From: Oceanicola sp.
Lineage (GTDB): Bacteria > Pseudomonadota > Alphaproteobacteria > Rhodobacterales > Rhodobacteraceae
Length of the DNA stretch: 64,000 bases
Direction of reading: 5' to 3'
Assembly (NCBI GenBank): GCA_017792405.1
Contig: CP051231.1
Span: forward strand, 3,852,062 to 3,916,061
Under the pieces are notes generated by a model. That model worked only from the letters and a program-made list of their open reading frames with translations. It was not told the origin of the DNA and made no database searches. The first letter of the stretch is position 1; each line of letters starts with the position of its first letter. Position numbers and translations under genes: made by a program. Shown here in pieces: positions 1 to 8,129 of the stretch.

Positions 1-49
1 AGGGGCTGCCGTCTCCGGGAAGAAGGCCCACGAACTGAAATGCCGCCAT
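1..49 (-). CDS. N-terminal fragment of an unknown protein (runs off the left edge)
   Basis: On the minus strand an ATG at position 49 is preceded by a good Shine-Dalgarno sequence (AGGTGAG, about 8 nt upstream). It opens a frame that stays open to the window edge, beginning MAAFQFVGLLPGDGSP. Only 16 residues are visible, so no family can be assigned. The gene would be divergent from the polysaccharide export lipoprotein. The roughly 275 nt between the two starts holds no other gene that I can support and presumably carries their promoters. Confidence 0.4.
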   Translation of the reverse strand, partial: MAAFQFVGLLPGDGSP

Positions 50-326
50 GATTGCTCACCTGAAAAGCTGCGATGGCGGATTTCTGGCGGCTGCCACGGG
101 CGGGAGCCGGGGCGCGATTGTGGCTGAACGGCGCATCTTGCGAACAAGCTGCTTAAAATGATGGTAAAAATCCGAATGATTCCAAGGGCCCTTGGCCAAG
201 GGTGGCGGGAGGGTGCCGCTGCGCAAGGACCGCAGCATCTTGGTTGACCTGACTGTGCCTGCCCCTCTATTTTGTGCCCAAGGTGCGGCGCAAAGACCGC
301 GTCGAACGGGCGCAAGGGACAGCGGC

Positions 327-1430
327 GTGAAGATTCTCCGGCCATTGATCGTGATGTTGCTTCTGGCGGCTTGTTCGCTTCCGCGGGGGGCCGCGATTTC
401 GAACGAGGTGCTGAAGGAGCAGAATGCGGAGAACCCGCAGATCGCGGTATATCCGGTGACCCGCGCCCTGCTGCCCCGCTTTGCCTCCTGGCCTTATACC
501 GGTAGCGGCATCCGCTCGGACGGTTGGCTGCGTGGCTCCGGGCGCACCGGCGAGCCGCATATCAAGCCCTTCGACCGGGTTGACCTGATCATCTGGGATT
601 CAGAGGACAACTCGCTCATCACCCCGACCGGCGCCAAGCTGGTTGAACTGCGCAACCTCCGGGTCAACCAGAGCGGCCACATCTACGTGCCCTATCTCGG
701 CGAGCAGCGCATTGCCGACAAGACAGCCGATGCCGCGCGCCGCCAGCTGGAAAGCCGGATGATCGAGATTGTCCCCTCGGCGCAAGTGCAGCTCACCGTA
801 CTGCCCGGCACCGCGAGCGCTGTTTCACTGGTGGGCGGGGTCAACGCGCCGGGCACCGTGGCGCTGCCCGATGGCGGATTTACCGTGCTTGGCCTGATCG
901 CTCAGGGTGGTGGGCCGCAGGCAGGGCTGCGCAACCCGCGTGTACGCCTGATCCGCGGCGGCCACACCTATGCCACCTCGCTTCAGCGGCTCTATGACAA
1001 CCCCTCGCTCGACACCACGCTGGTGGGTGGCGACAAGGTGATGCTGTTTGCCGATGATCGTTACTTCCGGGCGCTGGGCGCCAGCGGTACGGAACAGCTG
1101 ATCTACTTCGAGAAAGAGCACATCTCGGCGCTGGATGCGATGTCGCTGATTGGCGGGCTGGAAGATACGCGGGCCAACCCCAAGGGCGTGCTGATTCTGC
1201 GGCACTACAGCCCGCGCGCGGTGCGGGCCGACGGGGTGAAGGGGCCGCAGAACGTGCGGACGGTCTTCACCATCGATCTCACGCGTGCTGATGGCCTGTT
1301 CTCGGCTGAAAAGTTCGCGATCCACCCGCAGGACACGGTGCTTGTGACCGAAAGCCCGGTGACGAACGCGCGCACGATTTTCTCGCTGGTGGGCAGCGCG
1401 GTGGGTGTTGGCAATCAGCTGAGCAACTGA
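327..1430 (+). CDS. Polysaccharide export lipoprotein (Wza/KpsD/BexD-type outer-membrane auxiliary protein)
   Basis: Probable outer-membrane lipoprotein of a capsule or exopolysaccharide export channel. The GTG start follows a GGGAC ribosome site. It gives a 16-residue lipoprotein signal ending in a lipobox (LLLAAC, Cys16), so the longer upstream frame is not used. A polysaccharide-export domain covers roughly residues 75-165 (IKPFDRVDLIIWD onward). Two SLBB-like beta-grasp repeats follow: VSLVGGVNAPGTVALP with LIAQGGGP, and IYFEKEHISALDAMSLIGGL. The 367-residue length fits the family. No glycosyltransferase or ABC partner lies downstream here; partners may lie left of the window. The family assignment is firm, the polymer exported is unknown. 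Confidence 0.85.
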   Translation: MKILRPLIVMLLLAACSLPRGAAISNEVLKEQNAENPQIAVYPVTRALLPRFASWPYTGSGIRSDGWLRGSGRTGEPHIKPFDRVDLIIWDSEDNSLITPTGAKLVELRNLRVNQSGHIYVPYLGEQRIADKTADAARRQLESRMIEIVPSAQVQLTVLPGTASAVSLVGGVNAPGTVALPDGGFTVLGLIAQGGGPQAGLRNPRVRLIRGGHTYATSLQRLYDNPSLDTTLVGGDKVMLFADDRYFRALGASGTEQLIYFEKEHISALDAMSLIGGLEDTRANPKGVLILRHYSPRAVRADGVKGPQNVRTVFTIDLTRADGLFSAEKFAIHPQDTVLVTESPVTNARTIFSLVGSAVGVGNQLSN

Positions 1431-1473
1431 CGGGAGCGGGCCGGCGCCGATGCGGCGCAAACGGCCCCGCCTG

Positions 1474-1674
1474 TCAGACGAAGCCCAGCCGCTCGATGGC
1501 CTGAAGCGCCAGCTCGCGCGAATCGGAATTGCCGCGACGGACCCCGTCATTCAGCAGGTGCAGTTTGGAGCTGAGACGTTTGTGCGATACTTCACACCGA
1601 ATGAAATCAGCGACTTCGACGTCGCCGAGCGACAGGATGTGCTTGGCAACCGCTTGGACACTCTGGTCTGGCAT
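1474..1674 (-). CDS. Small conserved-looking protein of unknown function (66 aa)
   Basis: A 66-residue protein starting MPDQSVQAVAKHILSL and ending LALQAIERLGFV. The ATG has a strong GGGGGA ribosome site 6 nt upstream, which favours it over a longer start inside the divergent neighbour. Composition is that of a soluble helical protein with no membrane segment or signal peptide; one cysteine is present. It lies between the export lipoprotein and the amino-sugar kinase and is transcribed against both. No family recognised. The ribosome site and normal amino-acid balance support a real gene, but only homology would settle it. Confidence 0.55.
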   Translation of the reverse strand: MPDQSVQAVAKHILSLGDVEVADFIRCEVSHKRLSSKLHLLNDGVRRGNSDSRELALQAIERLGFV

Positions 1675-1783
1675 GTGAATCCCCCGATGGCACATGAATC
1701 TCCCCGCCGAAACGCTAGCGAGAACGGCGCTTTTTCGCAACGTGCAGACCGGGTTTGCACGTATGGCGGGAGGTAGCGGCGCG

Positions 1784-2632
1784 ATGGCGGCTGCGCGGGC
1801 GATCGGCTGTGACGGCGGCGGAAGCGGCTCGCGGCTTGTGCTGCTGTGGGACGGTGCCCGCTACGAGGTGATCGGCGGGCCAGCCAATGCGACGAGCGAC
1901 AGGGCGGGCGCGGTGGCTGAGGTCTCGGCACTGCTGGCGCGGGCGGCGGAAGCGGCAGGCGTTGCGGTGGAGGCGTTGAAAGGCCTCCCGGCGCATTACG
2001 CGATTGCGGGTGTTGTCGACGAGGGCATTGCCCAGGCAGTGGCCGAGGGGCTGCCGGTGCGGGGCGTGGTGGAGGAAGATCAGCGCGCTGCGGTGCGGGG
2101 GGCGCTCGGCGCAGAGCCGGGCTTCGTGGCAGGTATCGGCACCGGCTCATACCTTGCGCGGCAGGGAGAGGCAGGATTCGCCACCATCGGCGGGCATGGG
2201 CTGGTGCTGGGCGACGAGGCCTCGGGCGCTTGGCTGGGGCGAGAGCTGTTGCGCGCCGTGCTGGCGGTGGCGGACGGGATGGAGCCTGCCACGCCGCTGA
2301 CGCGGGCGGTGAGCGCGGAGTTTGGTGGCGTCTCTGGCGTTGTGGCCTTTGCCGCCAGCGCGAGGCCGCAGGAGTTTGCCAGCCTTGCGCCGAGGGTGTT
2401 CGAGGCTGAGGGTGACGCGGTGGCACGGCACATGCTGGTGCGCGGCGGCGACTATATCGCGCGCGGCCTGCTGGCGCTGGGCTGGGCGGCGGGCGATGCG
2501 ATTTGCCTGACCGGCGGCGCTGGGCCGCGCTATGCCGGGTTTCTGCCGCAGGAGATGCAGGACGCGCTGGCGCCCGCGCGCGGCACGGCGCTGGATGGGG
2601 CGCTTGCCCTCGCGCTGGAGCAGTGCCCGTGA
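1784..2632 (+). CDS. N-acetylglucosamine kinase-like sugar kinase (BadF/BadG/BcrA/BcrD ATPase family)
   Basis: Predicted cytoplasmic ATP-dependent kinase of an amino sugar, probably N-acetylglucosamine, feeding the next gene nagA. The N-terminus has the actin-like phosphate-1 loop (GCDGGGSGSRLVL), then phosphate-2 (FVAGIGTGSYLA), GHGLVLGDEASGAWLGRELL typical of GlcNAc kinases of this family, and the adenosine loop (ICLTGGAGPRY). The chosen ATG follows GGGAGG at about 8-10 nt; an earlier in-frame ATG at 1763 is possible. Its stop overlaps the GTG of nagA, so the two are translationally coupled. Anhydromuramic acid or glucosamine are alternative substrates. Confidence 0.8.
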   Translation: MAAARAIGCDGGGSGSRLVLLWDGARYEVIGGPANATSDRAGAVAEVSALLARAAEAAGVAVEALKGLPAHYAIAGVVDEGIAQAVAEGLPVRGVVEEDQRAAVRGALGAEPGFVAGIGTGSYLARQGEAGFATIGGHGLVLGDEASGAWLGRELLRAVLAVADGMEPATPLTRAVSAEFGGVSGVVAFAASARPQEFASLAPRVFEAEGDAVARHMLVRGGDYIARGLLALGWAAGDAICLTGGAGPRYAGFLPQEMQDALAPARGTALDGALALALEQCP

Positions 2633-3750
2633 GCGCCGTCGCCTACTCCGCCGGGGCCGTGCATGACGGTGCCGCACTTCGCCGTGGCGTGGCGCTGGTG
2701 GTCGAAGGTCCGGTGGTGCGCGGGCTGGCGGCGCCCGGAGAGTTGCCCGAGGGCTGCGCTTTGGTGGAGACCGGGGCGGCGATCCTCGCGCCGGGCTATG
2801 TGGACTTGCAGGTGAATGGCGGCGGTGGGGTGATGCTGAACGACGGGCCTTCGCCTGAGCGGCTGAGGGTGATGGCGCGCGCCCATGCCGCTTGCGGCAC
2901 CACCTCGATCCTGCCGACGCTCATCACCGCCGCGCCCGATGCCACGGAGCAGGCCATTGCCGCTGTGGAAACGGCGATTCCGGGCGTGATCGGGCTCCAT
3001 CTGGAGGGGCCGCACCTCGACCCGGCGAAGGCGGGGGCGCACAGCCCCGGGCTGATCCGGGCGATGGGGGAGGACGACCTCGCGCGGCTTCTGGCGGTGC
3101 GGGGACGGCTGAAGGTGACGCTGGCGCCTGCGAGCGTGAGCCTTGGCCAGGTCGAGCGGCTGGCGGCGGATGGGGTGCTGGTCTCGCTCGGACATTCGGC
3201 CTGCACCTTCGAACAGGCGAGAGACTATGCGGCGGCGGGCGCGCGTTGTGTGACCCACCTGTTTAACGCGATGAGCCAGATGGAGAGCCGCGCACCGGGG
3301 CTGGCAGGCGCGGCGCTGGCTTGCGGCGAGCTGAGCGCCGGGCTGATCTGCGACGGGGTGCATGTGCATCCGGAGACCATGCGCTTGGCGGCGCGGGCCA
3401 AGCAGGGGCCGGGGCGGCTTTTTCTGGTCAGCGATGCGATGGCCTGCGCGGGCAGCGAGATTGAGAGCTTCACGCTGGACGGACGCGAGATCTTGCGGCG
3501 GGACGGGCGGCTCACGCTGGCCGATGGCACGCTGGCGGGGGCCGATCTGGTGATGGCTCAGGCGGTACAGAACGCTGTGCGGCTGATGGGGCTGAGCGTG
3601 GAGGAGGCGATTGCGATGGCGAGCTGTGTACCTGCCGCGCTGGTGGAGGTCGAGGTGGGGCGGCTCAGGCCCAAGGCGCCGGCCGACTTCATCGCGCTGG
3701 ATGCGGAGCTGAACGTGCAGCGCGTCTGGCAGGCAGGGTCAAAGCTTTAG
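2629..3750 (+). CDS. nagA: N-acetylglucosamine-6-phosphate deacetylase
   Basis: Removes acetate from GlcNAc-6-phosphate to give glucosamine-6-phosphate. It is a TIM-barrel amidohydrolase of 373 residues, standard for NagA. Visible signatures: GYVDLQVNGGGGV near the N-terminus, the metal-site Glu in GLHLEGPHLDPAKAGAH, the His ligands in LVSLGHSACT and VTHLFNAMS, the substrate His in ICDGVHVHPE, and the catalytic Asp in LVSDAMA. The GTG start overlaps the kinase stop (GTGA). With the kinase it forms a two-gene amino-sugar module without nagB or a transporter nearby. Its stop region overlaps the convergent MarR gene by 12 bp. Confidence 0.93.
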   Translation: MSAVAYSAGAVHDGAALRRGVALVVEGPVVRGLAAPGELPEGCALVETGAAILAPGYVDLQVNGGGGVMLNDGPSPERLRVMARAHAACGTTSILPTLITAAPDATEQAIAAVETAIPGVIGLHLEGPHLDPAKAGAHSPGLIRAMGEDDLARLLAVRGRLKVTLAPASVSLGQVERLAADGVLVSLGHSACTFEQARDYAAAGARCVTHLFNAMSQMESRAPGLAGAALACGELSAGLICDGVHVHPETMRLAARAKQGPGRLFLVSDAMACAGSEIESFTLDGREILRRDGRLTLADGTLAGADLVMAQAVQNAVRLMGLSVEEAIAMASCVPAALVEVEVGRLRPKAPADFIALDAELNVQRVWQAGSKL

Positions 3751-4257
3751 CGGCGCCCGGCTGAGCGCATTGCCCGCCTCGGTGGCTTTTTGCAGAAGGC
3801 TCAGGAAGGTTGCCTGCTCGTCGGTGTCGAGACCCGCGAGGATATCGGATTGCAGCGCGGCGACGACCGGCTTGGCCTCGGCCAGCAGGGCGGCCCCTTG
3901 CTCGGTGAGCGAGAGTTCACGGGCGCGACGATCACGCGGGCTGACCCGGCGGGCGACGAGGCCCTTGCTTTCCATCCGGTCGAGCACGCCGCCGATGGTG
4001 ACCTTGTCATAGGCCACGGCCCCGGCGAGCGCCGCCTGCCCCAGCCCCTCGGATTCGCCCAGCGTGGAGAGCACGGCGTATTGCACCGGGGTCAGCTCCA
4101 GCCCGCGCTCGGCCAGCCGCTCGGTGAAGATCGCCACCGCAATCTGGTTCAGCCTGCGGATCAGGTGGCCGGGCATGTTGTGGATGGCGGGCAAGGCGGG
4201 CCTCTTGTGGTGGGGCGGATGGCTTGGCAGGGTAGAGTCGCGGAGGGCAATTGACAA
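3739..4257 (-). CDS. MarR-family transcriptional regulator, probable repressor of the gentisate operon
   Basis: Dimeric winged-helix regulator divergent from the gentisate dioxygenase. The core begins MPGHLIRRLNQIAVAIF and has the MarR helix and wing: LTPVQYAVLSTL, then VTIGGVLDRMESKGLVARRVSPRDRRARELSLTEQG (listed in pieces along residues 55-115). The start is uncertain. The longest frame begins at a TTG that lies inside the palindrome upstream and has no Shine-Dalgarno, so it would need a near-leaderless transcript. The first internal ATG (4176) also lacks a clear site. The extended N-terminus (SHPPHHKRPALPAIHN) looks like genuine MarR leader sequence. Effector unknown; gentisate, 3-hydroxybenzoate or a CoA ester are reasonable guesses. 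Confidence 0.85.
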   Translation of the reverse strand: MSIALRDSTLPSHPPHHKRPALPAIHNMPGHLIRRLNQIAVAIFTERLAERGLELTPVQYAVLSTLGESEGLGQAALAGAVAYDKVTIGGVLDRMESKGLVARRVSPRDRRARELSLTEQGAALLAEAKPVVAALQSDILAGLDTDEQATFLSLLQKATEAGNALSRAPLKL

Positions 4258-4279
4258 GCATGCTTATAGTAAGTATGCA
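4251..4279 (+). promoter_or_regulatory. Predicted sigma-70 promoter of the gentisate operon
   Basis: TTGACA (4251-4256) and TATGCA (4274-4279) are separated by exactly 17 nt, 27 nt before the gentisate dioxygenase ATG. The -35 is a perfect consensus. GGGAGGAAGCG supplies the ribosome site downstream. Confidence 0.6.
4258..4278. promoter_or_regulatory. Predicted MarR operator (inverted repeat)
   Basis: GCATGCTTA-TAG-TAAGTATGC: two 9-bp arms with 8 of 9 positions paired around a 3-nt centre. It fills the spacer and overlaps the -10 of the promoter of the gentisate operon, the expected position for steric repression by the divergent MarR protein. A TTG start of the MarR gene would also lie directly beside it. 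Confidence 0.55.
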
Positions 4280-4306
4280 TACCAATAACGTGACAGGGAG
4301 GAAGCG

Positions 4307-5341
4307 ATGGCTCAGCTCGGAACACTCGAGGAGCTTCCGGAGGACTACCGGGAAGACATGACGGCGGCGGGCGTGGCCCCGCTCTGGCCGATGATGCGCA
4401 ACGTGCTGCCTCATGGCGCGCCCAAGCCGGTGACCAAGCCGGGCCACTGGCGCTACGAGGCGATCCGCCCGCTGCTGCACCGCGCGGGCGAGCTGACGCC
4501 GGTGGAAAAGGCCGAGCGCCGGGTGCTGGTGCTGAGCGATCCGGGGCGTGGGACGGGCGCGATGCAGGCGACCTCCTCGATCTACCTTGGCCTCCAGTTC
4601 CTGCTGCCGGGCGAGACGGCCCCGGCCCATGTTCACACCCCGAGTGCGGTGAGGATCATCGTGGAGGGCGAGGGCGGTTATACGGTGGTGAACGGGGAGA
4701 AGCTGCCAATGCAGGAGGGCGACCTCGTGCTCACCCCCGGCGGCGAGTGGCATGACCACGGGCACGAAGGCAAGGAGCCGGTGGTGTGGCTTGATGCGCT
4801 CGACCTGCCGCTGTTTGTCTACCTCGAAGGCTCCTATGCCGAGGAAGGCCCGCTGCAAAACCAGCGCAACCGGCCCGACCCCAGCCAGATCGACTATCGC
4901 GCCGCCGGTCTCGCCCCCGCCCGCAAGCTGGGCGCGCAGAAAAAGCGCTACCCGATGGCCCGCTACCCCTGGGCGCGGACCCGCGAGGCGCTGGTGGAGA
5001 CGATGAAATACGATGGCGGCCCGGTGGTTGAGCTGGATTACATCAACCCCGAGACCGGGACAGATGTGCTACCCACGATGGGCTTCACCGCTATGATGAT
5101 CGAGGCGAGCGGCACAGAGACTCCGCCGCTGCGCTCCTGCTCCTCGGCCTTTCATGTGATCGAGGGCAAGGGCCACTCCATCGTCAACGGCGAGCGGATC
5201 GACTGGGCGGCGAAAGACACGTTTACTGCCCCCGTCTTTGCAGAAATCACCCATCACGCGGATGAGGAAGCCTTTCTCGTTCGCATCCATGACCGCCCGC
5301 TTCAGGAGAAGCTGGACTACTACGAGGAACGCGCCCGATGA
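4307..5341 (+). CDS. Gentisate 1,2-dioxygenase
   Basis: Fe(II) cupin dioxygenase that opens gentisate (2,5-dihydroxybenzoate) to maleylpyruvate. The 344-residue protein is bicupin. The N-terminal cupin carries the metal-site pattern APAHVHTPSAVRIIVEGEG and a second histidine in GGEWHDHGHEG; the C-terminal cupin half (AFHVIEGKGHSIVNGERI) is more degenerate, as usual in this family. PGRGTGAMQATSSIYLGLQ matches the gentisate dioxygenase core. First gene after the predicted MarR-controlled promoter; its TGA overlaps the next ATG. Salicylate or 1-hydroxy-2-naphthoate dioxygenases are relatives, but the following two genes fit gentisate. Confidence 0.9.
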   Translation: MAQLGTLEELPEDYREDMTAAGVAPLWPMMRNVLPHGAPKPVTKPGHWRYEAIRPLLHRAGELTPVEKAERRVLVLSDPGRGTGAMQATSSIYLGLQFLLPGETAPAHVHTPSAVRIIVEGEGGYTVVNGEKLPMQEGDLVLTPGGEWHDHGHEGKEPVVWLDALDLPLFVYLEGSYAEEGPLQNQRNRPDPSQIDYRAAGLAPARKLGAQKKRYPMARYPWARTREALVETMKYDGGPVVELDYINPETGTDVLPTMGFTAMMIEASGTETPPLRSCSSAFHVIEGKGHSIVNGERIDWAAKDTFTAPVFAEITHHADEEAFLVRIHDRPLQEKLDYYEERAR

Positions 5342-6033
5342 CCGACTACCTGTTTGATGCCCCGGAGGTGAAATCCGTGCCGGTAGAGGGTGAAATCGCG
5401 GAATACCCGATTCATCGGATCTTCTGCGTTGGCCGGAACTACGCCGCCCATGCCGAGGAGATGGGGTTCGAGGTGGATCGGGAGGCGCCGTTCTACTTTT
5501 CGAAGCAACTCCACGCCGTGCTGCCGACCGGAAGCACCCTGCCCTACCCGCCGGGCACCGAGGACTTTCATTACGAGATGGAGCTTGCGGTGGCACTGGG
5601 CGCGGAGGTGTTCAAGGGGACGCCCGAGCAGGGCGCGGCGGCGGTGTATGCCTATGGCTGCGGGCTAGATATGACCCGGCGCGACCAGCAGATCGCCTCG
5701 CGCAACAAGAAACGCCCGTGGATGCTGGGCAAGGATGTGGAAGGCTCCTGCGTGCTCTCGCCGATGACCAAGGCGAGCGGATTCAGCGTGGGGACGCAGC
5801 GGATTCATCTGGAGGTGAACGGGGAACAGAAGCAGGATTCGACCCTCGACCTGCTCATTCACAAGGTGCCCGAGGTGATCGCCCACCTCTCCGGCTTCTA
5901 TCACCTGCGGCCCGGCGACATCATCCTGACCGGCACGCCCGAGGGCGTTGGCCCGGTCGTGGCGGGTGACAAGCTGACCGGCGGGATCGACGGCCTTGCG
6001 CCGATCGCCCTCGATATCGGGCCGGCGGAATGA
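5338..6033 (+). CDS. Fumarylpyruvate hydrolase (fumarylacetoacetate hydrolase family)
   Basis: Cleaves fumarylpyruvate to fumarate and pyruvate, the last step of the gentisate path. FAH-fold signatures: IFCVGRNYAAHAEEMG, the metal-binding Glu pair in FHYEMELAVALG, Asp in GCGLDMTRRDQQ, and the C-terminal DIILTGTPEGVGPV. Length (231 aa) matches the short FAH class. ATGA overlap with the dioxygenase and a 4-nt overlap with the isomerase indicate a single translationally coupled operon. Confidence 0.9.
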   Translation: MTDYLFDAPEVKSVPVEGEIAEYPIHRIFCVGRNYAAHAEEMGFEVDREAPFYFSKQLHAVLPTGSTLPYPPGTEDFHYEMELAVALGAEVFKGTPEQGAAAVYAYGCGLDMTRRDQQIASRNKKRPWMLGKDVEGSCVLSPMTKASGFSVGTQRIHLEVNGEQKQDSTLDLLIHKVPEVIAHLSGFYHLRPGDIILTGTPEGVGPVVAGDKLTGGIDGLAPIALDIGPAE

Positions 6034-6674
6034 AGTTTCACGGCTATTTCCGCTCGTCCAGCAGCTATCGCTGCCGGATTGCCTGCAATCTGAAGGGGGT
6101 GGATTATGACTTCGTGTCCGTTCACCTCACCAAGGATGGCGGCGCGCAGAAAGGGGCGGGCTACAAGGCGTTGAACCCGCAGGGGCTGGTGCCGAGTTTC
6201 GAGCTGGAGGGCGGCGAGGTGCTGACGCAATCGCCCGCCATTCTGGAGTGGCTCGACGAGACTTACACGGAGCCGAAGCTGCTGCCAGATGACCCGATTG
6301 AGCGCGCCCATGTGCGGGCCTTCTGCGCCGCCATCGCCTGCGAGATCCACCCGCTGCAGAACTTGCGGGTGCTGCAATACCTGCGCGGTGAATACGGGCA
6401 GGATCAGGAGGGCGTGGAGGCGTGGTGCCAGCGCTGGATCGGCGATGGGCTGGCGGCCTGCGAGGCGCTGCTGGCCAAGCGGCCGGCGCAGGACTTCTGC
6501 TTTGGCGCCACGCCGGGGATGGCCGATATCTACCTTGTTCCGCAGGTCTTCTCTGCGGCGCGGTTCAAGGTGGACCTGAGCGCCATGCCCAATGTGCGGC
6601 GCATTGCGGAGACCTGCAAGGCGCTGCCGGCCTTTGCCGAGGCGCACCCGAGCAAACAGCCCGATGCCGAATGA
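6030..6674 (+). CDS. Maleylpyruvate isomerase, zeta-class GST family
   Basis: Glutathione-dependent cis-trans isomerase converting maleylpyruvate to fumarylpyruvate. The zeta-class catalytic motif SSSSYRCRIACNLKG (SSxSxRxR type, residues 9-23) is intact, as are NPQGLVPSFELEGG with QSPAILEWLDET for glutathione binding, and CEIHPLQNLRVLQYL, characteristic of MaiA/NagL proteins. Maleylacetoacetate isomerase is the homologue; the dioxygenase and hydrolase beside it favour maleylpyruvate. Confidence 0.9.
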   Translation: MKFHGYFRSSSSYRCRIACNLKGVDYDFVSVHLTKDGGAQKGAGYKALNPQGLVPSFELEGGEVLTQSPAILEWLDETYTEPKLLPDDPIERAHVRAFCAAIACEIHPLQNLRVLQYLRGEYGQDQEGVEAWCQRWIGDGLAACEALLAKRPAQDFCFGATPGMADIYLVPQVFSAARFKVDLSAMPNVRRIAETCKALPAFAEAHPSKQPDAE

Positions 6675-6710
6675 CCGGCGCTGACTAGCCACAACGGGGG
6701 AGGAGACCCG

Positions 6711-7928
6711 ATGAGCAACGACCGTTTCGTGATTGCAGGCGGTGGGATAGGCGGACTCGCCCTCGCCATAGGCCTTGCCCAGAAGGGGCAACGCTCCATC
6801 GTGCTGGAGAAAGCGAGCCAGCTCGGAGAGATCGGCGCGGGCATTCAGCTTGGGCCCAACGCCTTCCATGCCTTCGACTATCTTGGGGTGGGCGACACCG
6901 CGCGGGAGATGGCGGTGTATATCGACAACCTGCGCCTGATGGATGCGATGAGCGGCGACGAGATCACGCGCATTCCGCTGGGCGAGGACTTCAGGGCGCG
7001 GTTCAAGAACCCCTACGCAGTGGTGCATCGGGGCGATCTGCACGGCGTCTTTTTGAAGGCATGCATGGCGCATGATCTGGTCGAGCTGCGCACCTCCTGC
7101 GAGGTGACGGGCTACGAGCAGGACGAAGAGAGCGCCAGCGCCGTGCTGGCCAGCGGCGAGCGTGTCACGGGCAAGGCGCTGATCGGGGCGGAGGGGCTGT
7201 GGAGCAAGATCCGGCAGCAGCTTGTGGGGGACGGGATGCCGCGCGTGTCGGGTCACTCGACCTATCGCTCGGTGATCCCGACCGAAGACATGCCGGAAGA
7301 TCTGCGCTGGAACGCGGCAACGCTCTGGGCCGGGCCGAAGTGCCATATCGTCCACTACCCGCTTCAGGGCGGCAAGACGTGGAACCTTGTGGTGACCTAC
7401 CACAACCATGCGCCCGAGCCGGTGGCGGGTAAGCCGGTGACCCACGAGGAGGTGGCGCGCGGGTTCGAACACATCAGCCCGAAGGCGCGGCAGATCATCG
7501 AGAAGGGCAAGGACTGGAAGGTCTGGGTGCTGTGCGACCGTGACCCGGTGCTGAACTGGGTCGATGGCCGTGTGGCCCTGCTGGGTGATGCGGCCCACCC
7601 GACGATGCAATACTTCGCGCAGGGTGCCTGCATGGCGATGGAGGATGCGGTGGCGCTTTCGCATCTGGCGGAGGAGGGCGGCGAAGTGGGGACGATGCTG
7701 ACCCGCTACAACGAGATGCGCCGCCAGCGCACCGCCCGCATCCAGCTGCAAAGCCGCGAGATCGGCACTCATGTCTACCACCCCGAGGGCGCCCATGCGG
7801 AGCTTCGCAACACCGTGATGAGCGCCAAGAAGCCGGAAGACTGGTATGAGGCCGTTGCTTGGCTTTATGGTTCCACGGGGCTTGAGGGGGCCGTCTCGAG
7901 TGAGACATTGGGCGCAGCGCGGACATAA
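6711..7928 (+). CDS. FAD-dependent monooxygenase, probable 3-hydroxybenzoate 6-hydroxylase
   Basis: Group A flavoprotein monooxygenase (405 aa). Rossmann FAD site GGGIGGLALAIGLAQKG at the N-terminus with the acidic end of beta-2 (IVLEKA), the middle motif GAEGLWSKIR in place of the common DG signature, and the second FAD motif GDAAHPTMQYFAQGACMAMEDA. This is the salicylate/3-hydroxybenzoate hydroxylase class. Salicylate 1-hydroxylase would give catechol, which does not fit the gentisate genes just upstream; para-hydroxylation of 3-hydroxybenzoate to gentisate does. Good GGGGAGGAG ribosome site; 36 nt after the isomerase, so probably the last gene of the operon. Confidence 0.82.
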   Translation: MSNDRFVIAGGGIGGLALAIGLAQKGQRSIVLEKASQLGEIGAGIQLGPNAFHAFDYLGVGDTAREMAVYIDNLRLMDAMSGDEITRIPLGEDFRARFKNPYAVVHRGDLHGVFLKACMAHDLVELRTSCEVTGYEQDEESASAVLASGERVTGKALIGAEGLWSKIRQQLVGDGMPRVSGHSTYRSVIPTEDMPEDLRWNAATLWAGPKCHIVHYPLQGGKTWNLVVTYHNHAPEPVAGKPVTHEEVARGFEHISPKARQIIEKGKDWKVWVLCDRDPVLNWVDGRVALLGDAAHPTMQYFAQGACMAMEDAVALSHLAEEGGEVGTMLTRYNEMRRQRTARIQLQSREIGTHVYHPEGAHAELRNTVMSAKKPEDWYEAVAWLYGSTGLEGAVSSETLGAART

Positions 7929-7957
7929 ACAGGGTTTACAGGTGCGCGTCCAATATA

Positions 7958-7972
7958 GTTATGTGCCATAAC
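7958..7972. promoter_or_regulatory. Inverted repeat, possible operator ahead of the TRAP genes
   Basis: GTTATG-TGC-CATAAC, a perfect 6-bp inverted repeat in an AT-rich patch within the 200-nt gap between the hydroxylase and the TRAP small subunit. The gap is otherwise empty of genes. A similar AGTTAT half-site recurs ahead of the SDR operon. Confidence 0.4.
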
Positions 7973-8129
7973 GAAATTGCAGGGCTTCGGCGGCGGTGGA
8001 TGAATCTTGCGGGAGCATCATTCAAAAACCGAAAGTGAAGCTGGAAATGGCGTGCAACTCAGGCTAGGGGAGCCGCGTCGCCAGCCTTAGGGAAACAAGG
8101 CCGGGCGCGCCCTTGGGGAGGGGGAGACA

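Noticed and set aside
192-326. Longer reading frame upstream of the export lipoprotein
   Set aside because: It gives an Arg-rich extension ahead of a proper lipoprotein signal; the GTG at 327 with GGGAC and a lipobox at Cys16 is better.
3790-4254. Plus-strand frame opposite the MarR gene
   Set aside because: Shadow of the MarR coding sequence; His/Gly-rich composition and no ribosome site.
5901-7796. 631-codon minus-strand frame opposite the gentisate operon
   Set aside because: Arg/His/Gln-rich antisense translation of real genes in high-GC DNA; the plus-strand genes have full family motifs.
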